Positions 10,349-18,682 of a stretch of DNA of 64,000 bases are shown here, piece after piece. The position numbers and the translations under genes are program-made. Below the pieces are notes generated by a model that saw nothing but the letters and a program-made list of their open reading frames with translations, did no database searches and was not told the origin of the DNA. The first letter of the stretch is position 1. Each line of letters opens with the position of its first letter. The DNA is from Alloacidobacterium sp963823845 (GTDB lineage: Bacteria > Acidobacteriota > Terriglobia > Terriglobales > Acidobacteriaceae), in the NCBI GenBank assembly GCA_963823845.1, contig CAWGND010000011.1, positions 124,001 to 188,000 on the forward strand, given 5' to 3'.

Positions 10349-11293
10349 TTGATAACGCGAGTACTCATTACAGGCGCAGCAGGATTTTTAGGTTCTCATC
10401 TGACAGATGCACTTCTCGCTGACGGACACTCCGTTGTCGGCGTCGACAATCTAAGCACAGGCTCGCATGAAAATCTAAAGCATCTGCGATCCGAGTCGCG
10501 CTTTGAATTTCAGGAGCATGATATCTGCGCTCCTTTCGATTTCGGAAAAGTAGATTACGTTTTCAATTTTGCCTCTCCTGCGAGCCCCGAAGACTACGGG
10601 CGCCTGGGCATCGAAACCCTCGCAGTCGGATCCTCGGGCACTCGAAATGCGCTGGAGCTCGCGCACAAATATCAGGCGAAGTTTCTTCATGCTTCCACGT
10701 CCGAGTGCTACGGCGATCCCACCGTGCATCCGCAAACCGAAGACTATTGGGGCAATGTGAACCCTGTAGGCCCGCGATCGGTTTACGATGAAGCCAAGCG
10801 TTTTTCTGAGGCGCTGGTGATGGCCTACCATCGTTATCGAAAGGTAGATACTAGGCTCGCCCGCATATTTAACACCTATGGCCCACGCCTCCATGCCGAA
10901 GACGGCCGGGTAATTTCCAATTTCCTGGTGCAAGCGCTACAAGGACGTGACCTGACTGTCTACGGCACCGGCAGCCAGACGCGCAGCTTTTGCTATGTCT
11001 CCGATGAAGTGGATGGCTTCCTTCGCCTGTCTCGCTCAGCGGAACACCTTCCAGTCAACATTGGCAATCCGCATGAATGGACCATCCTGGACTGCGCTCA
11101 GGCAGTGCTACGGGTTACCGAATCCAAGAGCAAAATCATTTTCAAGCCCCTGCCGGTTGACGATCCCGCACAGCGTCGCCCCGATATCAGCCACGCCAGG
11201 CAATTGTTGGGGTGGGAACCGAAAATTGACCTGGAAACCGGCCTTAGACTTAGTCTGGAGTATTTTCGGTCGAGCATTCTTTCCCCATCGTAG
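10349..11293 (+). CDS. NAD-dependent UDP-glucuronate decarboxylase-like epimerase/dehydratase
   Basis: A 314-residue extended short-chain dehydrogenase. Visible: NAD-binding GAAGFLG (residues 9-15), STSECYGDPTVHP, active-site YDEAK (YxxxK), RIFNTYGPR, and VYGTGSQTRSFCYVSDEVDG. The pattern NVNPVGPRSVYDEAKR and GSQTRSFCYVSD is that of UDP-xylose synthase (UXS), which converts UDP-glucuronate to UDP-xylose for surface glycans. A related nucleotide-sugar epimerase is the main alternative. The start is a TTG; no ATG fits, and the Rossmann strand begins immediately after it. No ribosome site is obvious. It stands alone between the S9 remnant and a receiver-domain gene. Confidence 0.88.
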   Translation: MITRVLITGAAGFLGSHLTDALLADGHSVVGVDNLSTGSHENLKHLRSESRFEFQEHDICAPFDFGKVDYVFNFASPASPEDYGRLGIETLAVGSSGTRNALELAHKYQAKFLHASTSECYGDPTVHPQTEDYWGNVNPVGPRSVYDEAKRFSEALVMAYHRYRKVDTRLARIFNTYGPRLHAEDGRVISNFLVQALQGRDLTVYGTGSQTRSFCYVSDEVDGFLRLSRSAEHLPVNIGNPHEWTILDCAQAVLRVTESKSKIIFKPLPVDDPAQRRPDISHARQLLGWEPKIDLETGLRLSLEYFRSSILSPS

Positions 11294-11318
11294 GCGGATG
11301 AGACCCGGGAATCCGCCT
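11292..11318 (+). terminator. Possible terminator hairpin after the UXS-like gene
   Basis: Inverted repeat aggcggat / atccgcct with an 11-base loop begins within the stop codon. No T-run follows, so it is only a candidate. Confidence 0.4.
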
Positions 11319-11442
11319 CTAGCGAAGGCTGAGCTGTAAATATGCAAACTACCGGGACGCAGTGACTTCAACGCAGGATGTGGCAACCCTGGCTCCGACT
11401 TTTGCATCTTCTCGGATTGAGCTGCGCTGTATTTAATCAATC

Positions 11443-11826
11443 ATGGTATCTACGGTACTTCTTGTCGACGACAATCCCGTACAGGCCGCCACGCGACAGG
11501 CCATACTTTCTCATTCGGGAAATAGGGTATTCATCGCTACAAGTGCAGGCCACGCTCTGGCCCTCCTGGAGGATCTCGAGTTAGCAAGGACTGTGAGATT
11601 GGTGATCACCGATCATCTAATGCCGAAGATGAACGGTCCACAATTTGTTGTCAAGGTTCGCCAGCGATTTCCAACCCTGCCCATTCTGGTCTTGAGCGGC
11701 TTGGCAGATGCTGAAATTGAATATGCTGGAATGAATGTTCTGTACCGCCAGAAGCCGATCGCCCCAGAGGAATTGATCCGGCTGACACAGTTGCTTTGCG
11801 AAGATACTCTTGACCGAATCGCGTAA
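11443..11826 (+). CDS. Single-domain response regulator (receiver only)
   Basis: A 127-residue CheY-like receiver with no output domain. The acidic pair D9-D10, phospho-acceptor D57 (VITDHLMP), switch Ser85 (LVLSG) and Lys104 (YRQKP) are all in place, so it should be phosphorylatable. Such proteins act by binding partners or passing phosphate on. No histidine kinase is nearby. There is no Shine-Dalgarno sequence; a TATTTA hexamer ends seven bases before the ATG, which would fit a leaderless mRNA (inference). Confidence 0.88.
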   Translation: MVSTVLLVDDNPVQAATRQAILSHSGNRVFIATSAGHALALLEDLELARTVRLVITDHLMPKMNGPQFVVKVRQRFPTLPILVLSGLADAEIEYAGMNVLYRQKPIAPEELIRLTQLLCEDTLDRIA

Positions 11827-12022
11827 TTGCGAGCTAACCCTCTGACGTGGGGCGCAGCCTTCGACGTCTTGGTCATCCTATGACGCCAGTAACAGCGGAC
11901 TTCTTCGCTTCTTCCTTTCTGGCGTATTATCACAAACAGTATTGGCTGCGATCTTGCATCTTGAGCAAGTTCGGAGTATTTTCACTTCGATCGCTAGCGC
12001 TGTAGCCCCTTAGACCGAACGC

Positions 12023-12226
12023 ATGAGCAAGAGCAAACGTCGTTGCCCTAACTGCACCAATGTTGAGATGACCCGCGTACAGCGTCGCGGCTTCCTGCAG
12101 GAACGTGTGTATTCGAAGCTGGGCTTTTATCCGTGGGAATGTCCGTTCTGCCGTGAAGTTTTTTTACTGAAGAGCCGCGGGCGCGGCTATCGCGGATCCC
12201 ATCCTGACCCGGAAGGCGACAAATAA
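12023..12226 (+). CDS. Small zinc-ribbon protein
   Basis: A 67-residue basic protein with two CxxC knuckles, CPNC at residues 8-11 and CPFC at about 40-43, separated by about 28 residues, which is a typical zinc-ribbon spacing. The tail is Arg/Gly rich (KSRGRGYRGSHPD), suggesting nucleic-acid or ribosome contact, although this is inference. No specific family is recognised. It is convergent with flgL, ending 18 bases from the flgL stop. Confidence 0.75.
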   Translation: MSKSKRRCPNCTNVEMTRVQRRGFLQERVYSKLGFYPWECPFCREVFLLKSRGRGYRGSHPDPEGDK

Positions 12227-12244
12227 CCCTCACAGGGCATCGCT

Positions 12245-13156
12245 CTACAACAGGCTGAACAAGTCTCCGTTATTCTTTTCCAGAATATTGACCACCTGCG
12301 TCAAAGCAGCCTGCTGTGTCTCTGCGGTGCTCAGCTGCGTGGAAACTTGTGCCACATCCGCCTGCATGAGATTTGTCTGGGCTGAAGTAATCTGCGTTCC
12401 CTGCGCCTGGGTGTAACTTTGCGCTGTCTGCAATTGCGTAATCGAATTGTCGATCATGACACGCTGCTGGCTCACATAATTCAGCGCTGAGTTCAGATCC
12501 GTTGTATCGGAAATGGCGGTGGCGGACGCAGTCCCCGACGAAAAATCTGCGACCAGGTTGTTCAGCGTTTGCAGAACGTTATTGGTGGAATCGCCAAAAA
12601 TCTGGCTTCCAGGAATGTTTGTTTGAATCTTCTGGCCATTCGGCGTCGTAACGTACGAAGTGACCGTGTCTCCGTTATACGTGGCGGTGTTGGGCGTCGC
12701 CGTAGAATCCAGGCTGTATGGCGTCGTGCCACCCTGGCTCCCGGAAAAAACATACCGGTTCATATAGGTTGTGTTCGCCAGAGAAAGTACTTCATCCCGG
12801 ATCCCGGAAAGCTGCGTCGAGATCGACTGCAGGTCACTCGCATTGAGCGTGCCGTTATTGCCTTCCGTCGCCAGGGACAGGGCCTGCGTCAACTGCGAAA
12901 CCACACTGCCCAGAGTCGAATCCGTTACCTGGAGCATGCCTATGGTCGTGCTCTCGGTTTGCGAAAAGCGGTCGTCAAAATTCAGTTGCGAGCTGAGCAG
13001 AACGTTTTCGCCAACGGCCACCGGATCGTCGCTTAGCGAGTTCACGCGGGTGCCGCTGGAAATTTCATTCGTAAGCTGTTGCTCAGCTGCTGAGGTCTCG
13101 TGGAGAGACGCCACAGCGCTATTCAGATAAAAGGGGTCAAATCTCATCATCTTCAT
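12245..13156 (-). CDS. flgL: Flagellar hook-associated protein 3 (FlgL)
   Basis: A 303-residue hook-filament junction protein of the flagellin superfamily. The N-terminal helix region (FYLNSAVASLHETSAAEQQL ... SSGTRVNSLSDDPVAVGEN) is the conserved D0/D1 part, and the C-terminal helix (STQLSTAETQQAALTQVVNI) packs against it, so the frame is intact from end to end. The first in-frame ATG is at 13156, but ATGs at 13150 and 13147 are close and the last has AAGGATGAAG in front; the exact start is uncertain. It follows the broken flgK by two bases. No other flagellar gene is in the window. Confidence 0.92.
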   Translation of the reverse strand: MKMMRFDPFYLNSAVASLHETSAAEQQLTNEISSGTRVNSLSDDPVAVGENVLLSSQLNFDDRFSQTESTTIGMLQVTDSTLGSVVSQLTQALSLATEGNNGTLNASDLQSISTQLSGIRDEVLSLANTTYMNRYVFSGSQGGTTPYSLDSTATPNTATYNGDTVTSYVTTPNGQKIQTNIPGSQIFGDSTNNVLQTLNNLVADFSSGTASATAISDTTDLNSALNYVSQQRVMIDNSITQLQTAQSYTQAQGTQITSAQTNLMQADVAQVSTQLSTAETQQAALTQVVNILEKNNGDLFSLL

Positions 13157-13158
13157 CC

Positions 13159-14486
13159 TTACGCGACGGTAGTTTCTACACCGAGATTGATGGCCGAAGC
13201 CATGACCGTGTCGAGAATCGTAAACACCTTGGACGCAGCCTGATATGCCTGCTGGAGATTCTCCAACGCTGCGGCCTGATCATTGAGGTTCACGGCTGAG
13301 AGTGAATCCCGCTGCGTCTGCAATTGCGTCAGAGACGCCTGCTGCGCCGTATTCTCGGTTGAAACCTGGGAGACTAGGCTCCCAGAGCCGAGACAAAGCT
13401 CGAATAGTAACTCGATGGAGTGGCGCCGGCAGCTATGGGCTGATTCTGCAATTGAAGCATGCTTTCGAGATTTGTATCGTCCGAAGATCCATTACCAGTC
13501 GCGGCAGCCGCAATTTTCGCCGGGTCCGTGATCGTCACCGAAATCGAGCTTGCGGTTCCGGTAGCAGTTCCAGGCAGGTTAAAGATCGGGCCTCCGGCAG
13601 CGCCATTGGCGTCCGAGCCGAGAGCGTTCTGATTATTTAGCGCTGTCCCCAAATCGAAGGCCAGCGTATCGAGCGTACTCTGCATCTGGGGAATGTCCTG
13701 GTCGCGGACCGTCAGAATGCCGCCAAGTTGGCCGCCCCCACTTGCTAGGCTAGTGGTGATGTCATTGCCCTGGTAGTCCGAAATATGGGTCACGCCTCCC
13801 GACACGGAGGTGCTCAGCGAAAACACCTGCCCCTTAGAGACCAGCAGCGCGCCGCTTGAGGTCGTGATGGTCAGACTATTGTCTTCCGTCGTGATCTGGT
13901 GAATGCCTACCAGCTGCGAGAGCTGCTGGATGTCATATTGCCGCTGATCTTCAAGCTGGCCGGCACCTCCTTTCCCGGAAGTTTGCGAGATCTGGCTGTT
14001 CAACTGGGCAATCGCCTGACTCAGAGAATTCACTTGGGTCACAACGGTCGCGCTCTGCTGATCGAGCGATCCCTGCTCCTGCGTCAGTTGCGACGAAGCG
14101 GACTCGAAGGAACTGGACAGCGTTGTGGCCGCATTGAGCACGGACTGACGAAGAGAGTTGTCGGCAGGGTTGGACTGCAGCTGCGAAAGAGCACTGAAGA
14201 AGCTGGAGATGCTTGCTCCGATGTCGAGCGAAGAGGTTGAAGACGAGGCAGATGTGGCAGTGCTGAAGATATTCTGAACCGCCTGAAGGGCCGTCTGCCG
14301 CGCATCGGTTCCCTGCTGCAGCTGGGTCCGCTGCTGGATGCGCTGCTCCAGCACCAGATCGCGCTGCGAGGATGGCCCGGTCACCGTTACACCCTGCCCA
14401 TAGCTGGTGCCATCGATGGTAACCGGATCGTTTGCCTGCCACTCGGGCAACTGGTTCGTATAACCCGGCGTGTTGGCATTGCTGCT
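13159..14486 (-). pseudogene. flgK: Broken flagellar hook-associated protein 1 (flgK): 5' end lost and 3' frameshift
   Basis: The frame opens at 14486 directly with SSNANTPGYTNQLPEWQAND, the part of FlgK that normally begins about residue 30. An in-frame TAG stands at 14487-14489, and the usual first 30 residues are not found in any frame upstream. The body is intact for about 370 codons (QRDLVLEQRIQQRTQLQQG ... SYYSSFVSALGA) and then hits TAG at 13374. The missing C-terminus continues in another frame from about 13382 to TAA at 13159 (QVSTENTAQQASLTQLQTQR, NLNDQAAALENLQQAYQAAS, VFTILDTVMASAINLG), which is the terminal D0 helix. One lost base near 13376-13382 explains the shift. The gene as read cannot make a normal FlgK. 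Confidence 0.88.
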
Positions 14487-14640
14487 CTATCCACACCTTC
14501 TCCTGTAGCGCAGGTGGAACACAATCAAAGCTTGAGTGCAAAATCGTCTGGCGTTCAGAAATGAGAATGAAGACGCAGCGTCATTTCAAAATGGGAGGAC
14601 AACGAAAGAATGACGACGATCAGTCTTGACGCGTGCCTCT

Positions 14641-14664
14641 TTGAACTGCGTTGACGAAGTTCAA
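14641..14664. promoter_or_regulatory. Inverted repeat upstream of lexA, candidate operator
   Basis: Perfect 6-base arms TTGAAC / GTTCAA with a 12-base spacer, about 76-99 bases before the lexA start. LexA proteins bind palindromes with GAAC/GTTC-type arms in several phyla, so self-regulation is plausible, but the spacing is not one I can tie to a described Acidobacterial SOS box. Confidence 0.45.
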
Positions 14665-14727
14665 TCGCCTGATCGGGGAAAACTCATGAAGTGTCAAAAA
14701 AAAGACTGCAATTCGCTTTTTATTCGC

Positions 14728-14733
14728 TACAAT
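14728..14733 (+). promoter_or_regulatory. Candidate -10 element of a leaderless lexA promoter
   Basis: TACAAT ends six bases before the lexA ATG, and no Shine-Dalgarno sequence separates them. Transcription would then start at or within a base of the start codon. No clear -35 is visible. Confidence 0.45.
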
Positions 14734-14739
14734 GCGGTT

Positions 14740-15345
14740 ATGGCGGTGACACGGCGGCAAAAAGAAGTGCTGGATTTCATCTCCAGCTTTGTACAGCGGA
14801 ACGGCTATTCGCCTTCCTTTGAAGAAATCGCACGTGGGCTCGATCTCAAGTCGCTGGCGACCGTGCACAAGCACATCACCAACCTGCAGAACAAAGGGCT
14901 GTTGCAGAGGGCACACAACCGCAGCCGGTCGATTGACGTCATGCCGGCTCGCAGCAAAACACGGACTACCGAGCGTCTGCCGCTCATGGGCCGCATTGCC
15001 GCCGGTTTTCCGGTTGAGGCCTCAGAGAACGCCGAAACCATCTCACTTACCGACATTATCGGCAATCGCGACGTCTTCGTCCTCCAGGTGCGCGGCGACT
15101 CCATGCGCGACGAGCACATTCTCGACGGAGATTACGTGCTGGTTGAAAAAACTCGAACGGCGCGCGAAGGTGAAATCGTGGTTGCGCTGGTAAACGGCGC
15201 GGAAACAACGCTAAAGCGGTACTACATCGAGGGCTCGATGATCCGCCTGCAGCCTTCTAACCTCGAAATGGACCCGATCTTCGTGCCGGCAGGGCAGGTA
15301 GCCATCCAGGGCCGGGCGCTTGGCGTCCTCAGAAAATATGCATAA
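14740..15345 (+). CDS. lexA: LexA repressor (SOS response)
   Basis: A 201-residue repressor-protease. The N-terminal winged HTH (RRQKEVLDFISSFVQRNGYS ... DLKSLATVHKHI) binds DNA. The C-terminal peptidase S24 domain carries the self-cleavage bond Ala88-Gly89 (RIAAGFPVEA), catalytic Ser121 (RGDSM) and Lys159 (ETTLKRYY). It represses DNA-repair genes until RecA filaments trigger self-cleavage. The start at MAVTRRQKEV matches other LexA proteins; the in-frame extension to 14626 has no similarity. A terminator shared with trxA follows. The region upstream holds an inverted repeat that could be its own operator. Confidence 0.96.
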   Translation: MAVTRRQKEVLDFISSFVQRNGYSPSFEEIARGLDLKSLATVHKHITNLQNKGLLQRAHNRSRSIDVMPARSKTRTTERLPLMGRIAAGFPVEASENAETISLTDIIGNRDVFVLQVRGDSMRDEHILDGDYVLVEKTRTAREGEIVVALVNGAETTLKRYYIEGSMIRLQPSNLEMDPIFVPAGQVAIQGRALGVLRKYA

Positions 15346-15350
15346 AACAA

Positions 15351-15376
15351 GCCCGGCCATCGCCGGGCTTTTTCAC
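15351..15376. terminator. Bidirectional terminator between lexA and trxA
   Basis: Seven-base stem gcccggc / gccgggc with loop catc; T-run on the right and A-rich stretch on the left, so it can stop both convergent genes. Confidence 0.88.
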
Positions 15377-15393
15377 TCCACCACAAATTTTTG

Positions 15394-15726
15394 TTACTCA
15401 ATCACACGCGAAATGCTGCGCGCAATCGTGTCCTTGGGAACATATCCGACAATCTGGTCTGCGACTTTTCCGCCCTTGAAGAGCAGCAGCGCAGGAATAC
15501 CGCGAATCCCGTAGCGCATGGGAGTGGCCTGATTGCGGTCCACATCCATCTTCATCACCTTCAGCTTGCCGCTGTACTCTGAAGCGACCTCGTCGACGAT
15601 AGGCGATAGTGCCTTACAAGGACCGCACCACGCTGCCCAGAAGTCAACCAGAACAGGCTGATCTGACTGAAGCACCTCCTGCTCAAAACTCGCATCGTTT
15701 ACTTCTACAACTGCCAGACTTGCCAT
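15394..15726 (-). CDS. trxA: Thioredoxin
   Basis: A 110-residue classic thioredoxin: active site W-C-G-P-C-K with Cys34 and Cys37, buried Asp in LVDFWA, and the cis-proline in IRGIPALLLF. It reduces protein disulfides in the cytoplasm using electrons from thioredoxin reductase (not in the window). The ATG is preceded by a GAAGGAGGAG ribosome site, suggesting strong translation. It is a single-gene unit ending at the shared terminator with lexA. Confidence 0.96.
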   Translation of the reverse strand: MASLAVVEVNDASFEQEVLQSDQPVLVDFWAAWCGPCKALSPIVDEVASEYSGKLKVMKMDVDRNQATPMRYGIRGIPALLLFKGGKVADQIVGYVPKDTIARSISRVIE

Positions 15727-15854
15727 GCTCCTCCTTCATATCCTTCTGACTCGATCTTTCGAATCCTTAAACCAGTACATTTGATGATAAACGGTCCGCA
15801 AAAGTCGCAACAGAGACATTACTCCATCTTGCTGAAAAAACAGCGATGTTATTC

Positions 15855-15900
15855 CCAAAAACAAAAGCGCCCGGACTCACGCTTGTGAGTCACGGACGCT
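15855..15900 (-). terminator. Terminator of the thrC-thrB operon
   Basis: On the minus strand a long hairpin (outer agcgtccg / cgggcgct with a wobble pair, inner gactcac / gtgagtc, loop aagc) is followed by TTTTGTTTTT. It lies about 97 bases past the thrB stop. Confidence 0.85.
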
Positions 15901-15996
15901 AGAGCAGCCCTCCCCCAGAACTGCCCACGGATGCAAGTTAATCGTTTTGGCTGCGACGTGTAAAGGAAACTTAGGTAATGCAAAAGTAACCTTGAA

Positions 15997-16926
15997 TCAC
16001 GGAGTTACCTCGCCAATGGCTCCAGCTCGGCACATCGCCGGATCCAGTTGAAAGCTGCATTCCAGCATCTCTACCGGCTCATCATTTACGTGTTTCAACA
16101 CCAATTCCTTTGTGGCATCAATACAAACGCCCTCCTCCACAAGCAACAGCACGGAGGGTCCGGCTCCGCTCAAGGTCACGCTCAGGATGTCGCCCTGCCC
16201 CGAAAGCGGAAGCAGTTTCTTCAGCAAGGGGCATGCTTCAGCGCGATAAGGCTGATGCAGCCTGTCCTCGACAGCCGTCGACAGCAGTTCTCCATGACCT
16301 GTGGCAAACACGGCCGTCAGCAAAGCCACCCGCTGCAGATTGGCGACGACATCGGCTCGGTTGAAGTTCTCGGGAACCACCTTGCGGGAAATCGAGGTTG
16401 GCAGCGGTTTCTGCGGCATCACTACCAATGCCTGCCACAAACCACGCGGGGTCAGCGAAATTGCCTCCACTTCATCGCCCCGCCAGCATGCGACGGTGAA
16501 CCCTCCAAGCCAGCAGGCGGCCGTGTTGTCCGGATGGCCTTCCAGACGCGATGCCTCCGTCAAGATGCGGCCTCGATCCCAGCCAAGTGATCCGAAATGC
16601 GATGCCAGCGCAACGCCCGCTAATCGTGTCGCAGCCGACGAGCCGCAGCCCATGCCAAGAGGAATGCCATTCTGCACTTCCAAGCCCAGGGGCACTTCGG
16701 GCGCGTGTTGCTGCTGCAGAACAGTTTTGTAGGTATGCAGCAGCAGATTCCGTTCCAAGGCGCCGCACACATCCGCATTACGTCCGCTGGCATGGATGGA
16801 ATAGTGTTTCGCGGGCACAGCTTCGATATCAAGATACAAGGTCAGAGCAAGAGCGAGCGCGTCGAAACCTGGCCCTAAATTGGCCGAGGTGGCGGGCAGA
16901 CGCAGATGAAGGCGCTCTTTGCTCAT
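15997..16926 (-). CDS. thrB: Homoserine kinase
   Basis: Phosphorylates homoserine to O-phosphohomoserine, the substrate of the threonine synthase encoded just upstream. The 309-residue protein is a GHMP kinase: LPATSANLGPGFDALALAL at the N-terminus, ATP-loop IPLGMGCGSSAATRLA (residues 89-104) and the C-terminal GAGPSVLLLV. The length is normal for the family. Its ATG overlaps the thrC stop by four bases (ATGA), so translation is coupled. It is the last gene before a strong terminator. Confidence 0.94.
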   Translation of the reverse strand: MSKERLHLRLPATSANLGPGFDALALALTLYLDIEAVPAKHYSIHASGRNADVCGALERNLLLHTYKTVLQQQHAPEVPLGLEVQNGIPLGMGCGSSAATRLAGVALASHFGSLGWDRGRILTEASRLEGHPDNTAACWLGGFTVACWRGDEVEAISLTPRGLWQALVVMPQKPLPTSISRKVVPENFNRADVVANLQRVALLTAVFATGHGELLSTAVEDRLHQPYRAEACPLLKKLLPLSGQGDILSVTLSGAGPSVLLLVEEGVCIDATKELVLKHVNDEPVEMLECSFQLDPAMCRAGAIGEVTP

Positions 16927-18284
16927 CGAACGGATACTCTTTCAAGTTCCCGCAGCACGAGATCCGCCGACGCATCCAGTTTCACTGCGTTGCATCGCGT
17001 CACCTCAATCTCAGGACGCAGCCCATCAATTTCCTCGGCCTTCAACAGATCGCCGCGATGATAAGCAATGGTGTAGTCCGAATCTTTAAGCGTATGTCCG
17101 GTGAGCAGCAGAACGACTCTTTCCTCCGGCTGCACTTTTCTTTGCTGCACCAGCTTCTTGAGCCCGGCGAGTGTTACCGCTGAAGCCGGTTCGCAACCGA
17201 TGCCTTCCGCCCCTATCTCTGCCTTTGCCAGCGCAATCTCGGCTTCGCTCACCTGCTCGCAATAGCCGCCTGTCTGCTGAATCACACGCACGGCCTTCTT
17301 CCACGACGCAGGATTGCCAATACGAATTGCCGAAGCGCGTGTATGGGCTTCAACAGGATGCAGCGTCTCACCGCAGTTCTCCTGCAAGCTGCGGTAGAGC
17401 GGATTCGCGCCCTCCGCCTGTATCACAGAGATCTTCGGCAGCTTTGCCGTCAATCCGAGGTGCCTCATCTCAAGGAATGCCTTGCCCAGCGCAGAACTGT
17501 TGGCAAGGTTTCCGCCGGGAACGATAAGATGATCAGGAACATCCCAGTCGAACCCCTCGGCAATCTCCAGCGCAGGCGTCTTCTGTCCTTCAAGCCGGTA
17601 CGGGTTGACGGAATTCAGCAGGTAGACGGGAGCGCGTTTCACCACCTCACTCAACACGCGCACACAGCCATCAAAGTCGGTGCGCAACTGCAGAGTCAGC
17701 GCGCCATAATCCATCGCCTGCGACAGCTTGCCCCAGGCAATTTTTCCTTCGGGAATCAACACAAGGCTGCGCATCCCGGCGCGCGCCGCGTAAGCAGACA
17801 TAGCAGCCGACGTGTTGCCTGTTGAAGCACAGGCGACCCAGTCAAAGCCAAGCTCGTGGGCCACCGAGAGCGCCGTGGTCATACCGGCGTCTTTGAATGA
17901 CCCGGTCGGATTCATCCCTTGATGTTTGGCAAAAAGATGCTCGATGCCAGTCGATTCGGCGACCTTTCGCAGTTGATAGAGCGGCGTATTTCCTTCCCGC
18001 AACGAGACAATATTCGCTTCATCCTGCAGAATGTGCAACATCTCGCGAAAGCGCCATACGCCGCTCTGGTCGGCCTCGGCATTGGAGCAGCAGCGCTCCT
18101 TCCACAGCCAGCGCATGGCGCTCGCATTGGGCTTACGAATGTCCGGCATGCCCGCGCTCCACGAGGTATACACCACCTCATAAAGATCGCCGCATTCCGC
18201 GCAGCGAAAGTTCTCTTTCAGCTCACTCTGTTCAATGACACGCGCGCACCCCGTGCAGCGCAACTGATGTCCAGAATTTTCCAT
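16923..18284 (-). CDS. thrC: Threonine synthase
   Basis: PLP enzyme converting O-phosphohomoserine to threonine. The protein starts with a small zinc-knuckle-like part (RCTGC ... CAEC, about residues 9-31), seen in many threonine synthases, then the fold-type II core with PLP lysine in MNPTGSFKDAGM and the glycine-rich phosphate loop in ACASTGNTSAAMSAYAARAG. The start at 18284 gives MENSGHQLRCTGC; an in-frame ATG at 18311 adds nine residues and has no well-placed ribosome site, so either is possible. It overlaps thrB by four bases and heads the thrC-thrB unit. Confidence 0.94.
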   Translation of the reverse strand: MENSGHQLRCTGCARVIEQSELKENFRCAECGDLYEVVYTSWSAGMPDIRKPNASAMRWLWKERCCSNAEADQSGVWRFREMLHILQDEANIVSLREGNTPLYQLRKVAESTGIEHLFAKHQGMNPTGSFKDAGMTTALSVAHELGFDWVACASTGNTSAAMSAYAARAGMRSLVLIPEGKIAWGKLSQAMDYGALTLQLRTDFDGCVRVLSEVVKRAPVYLLNSVNPYRLEGQKTPALEIAEGFDWDVPDHLIVPGGNLANSSALGKAFLEMRHLGLTAKLPKISVIQAEGANPLYRSLQENCGETLHPVEAHTRASAIRIGNPASWKKAVRVIQQTGGYCEQVSEAEIALAKAEIGAEGIGCEPASAVTLAGLKKLVQQRKVQPEERVVLLLTGHTLKDSDYTIAYHRGDLLKAEEIDGLRPEIEVTRCNAVKLDASADLVLRELERVSVR

Positions 18285-18405
18285 GGATATTGTTAGCCTA
18301 GCATCCACCATCCTGAGGGCAGCGTAATCAGCCTAATCAGGATCAATCGACACTCGACCCAGCTGTCATTCTGAGCGCTCAAATCTTGTTTGCTGCGGTT
18401 GAGTA

Positions 18406-18488
18406 CCCCTCCCCCCTCTTTTTGTACGGAGATCCTTTATTTTCAGTAGTTTACTGGCATCATTCTGTACGGAGATCCTTTGTTTTCA
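18406..18488. repeat. Dispersed C-rich/'tgtacggagatc' repeat, copy 1 plus a half copy
   Basis: A 40-base unit, cccctcccccct then ttttgtacggagatc and a T/A-rich tail, spans 18406-18445. Its right half recurs at 18466-18488 (tgtacggagatccttt). A near-identical full unit is found at 48748-48790. The remainder of this roughly 400-base gap between thrC and the molybdate operon shows no gene; at about 18625-18652 a stretch (cacccctcgacttcgctccg) looks like a common intergenic repeat of soil bacteria. Confidence 0.7.
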
Positions 18489-18668
18489 ATGGCTTAGGTT
18501 GTACCGGAGGTGATTTCGCATCATTCGCGCCATCCGCTCTGGAGTGGGAAGGTGGCTAAGTCTTTGAAAATACTCGGCTCCCTCATATTGAGAGTGCCTG
18601 GCGGGTTTGGAATGCTGCTTTCCCACCCCTCGACTTCGCTCCGGGCAGGAGCCAAGGAGTGAATATCG

Positions 18669-18676
18669 TATAAAAT
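18669..18676 (+). promoter_or_regulatory. Candidate -10 of the molybdate operon
   Basis: TATAAAAT ends six bases before the ATG of the HTH-TOBE gene, with no ribosome site between, again suggesting a leaderless start. A -35 is not evident. Confidence 0.45.
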
Positions 18677-18682
18677 CGCCGC

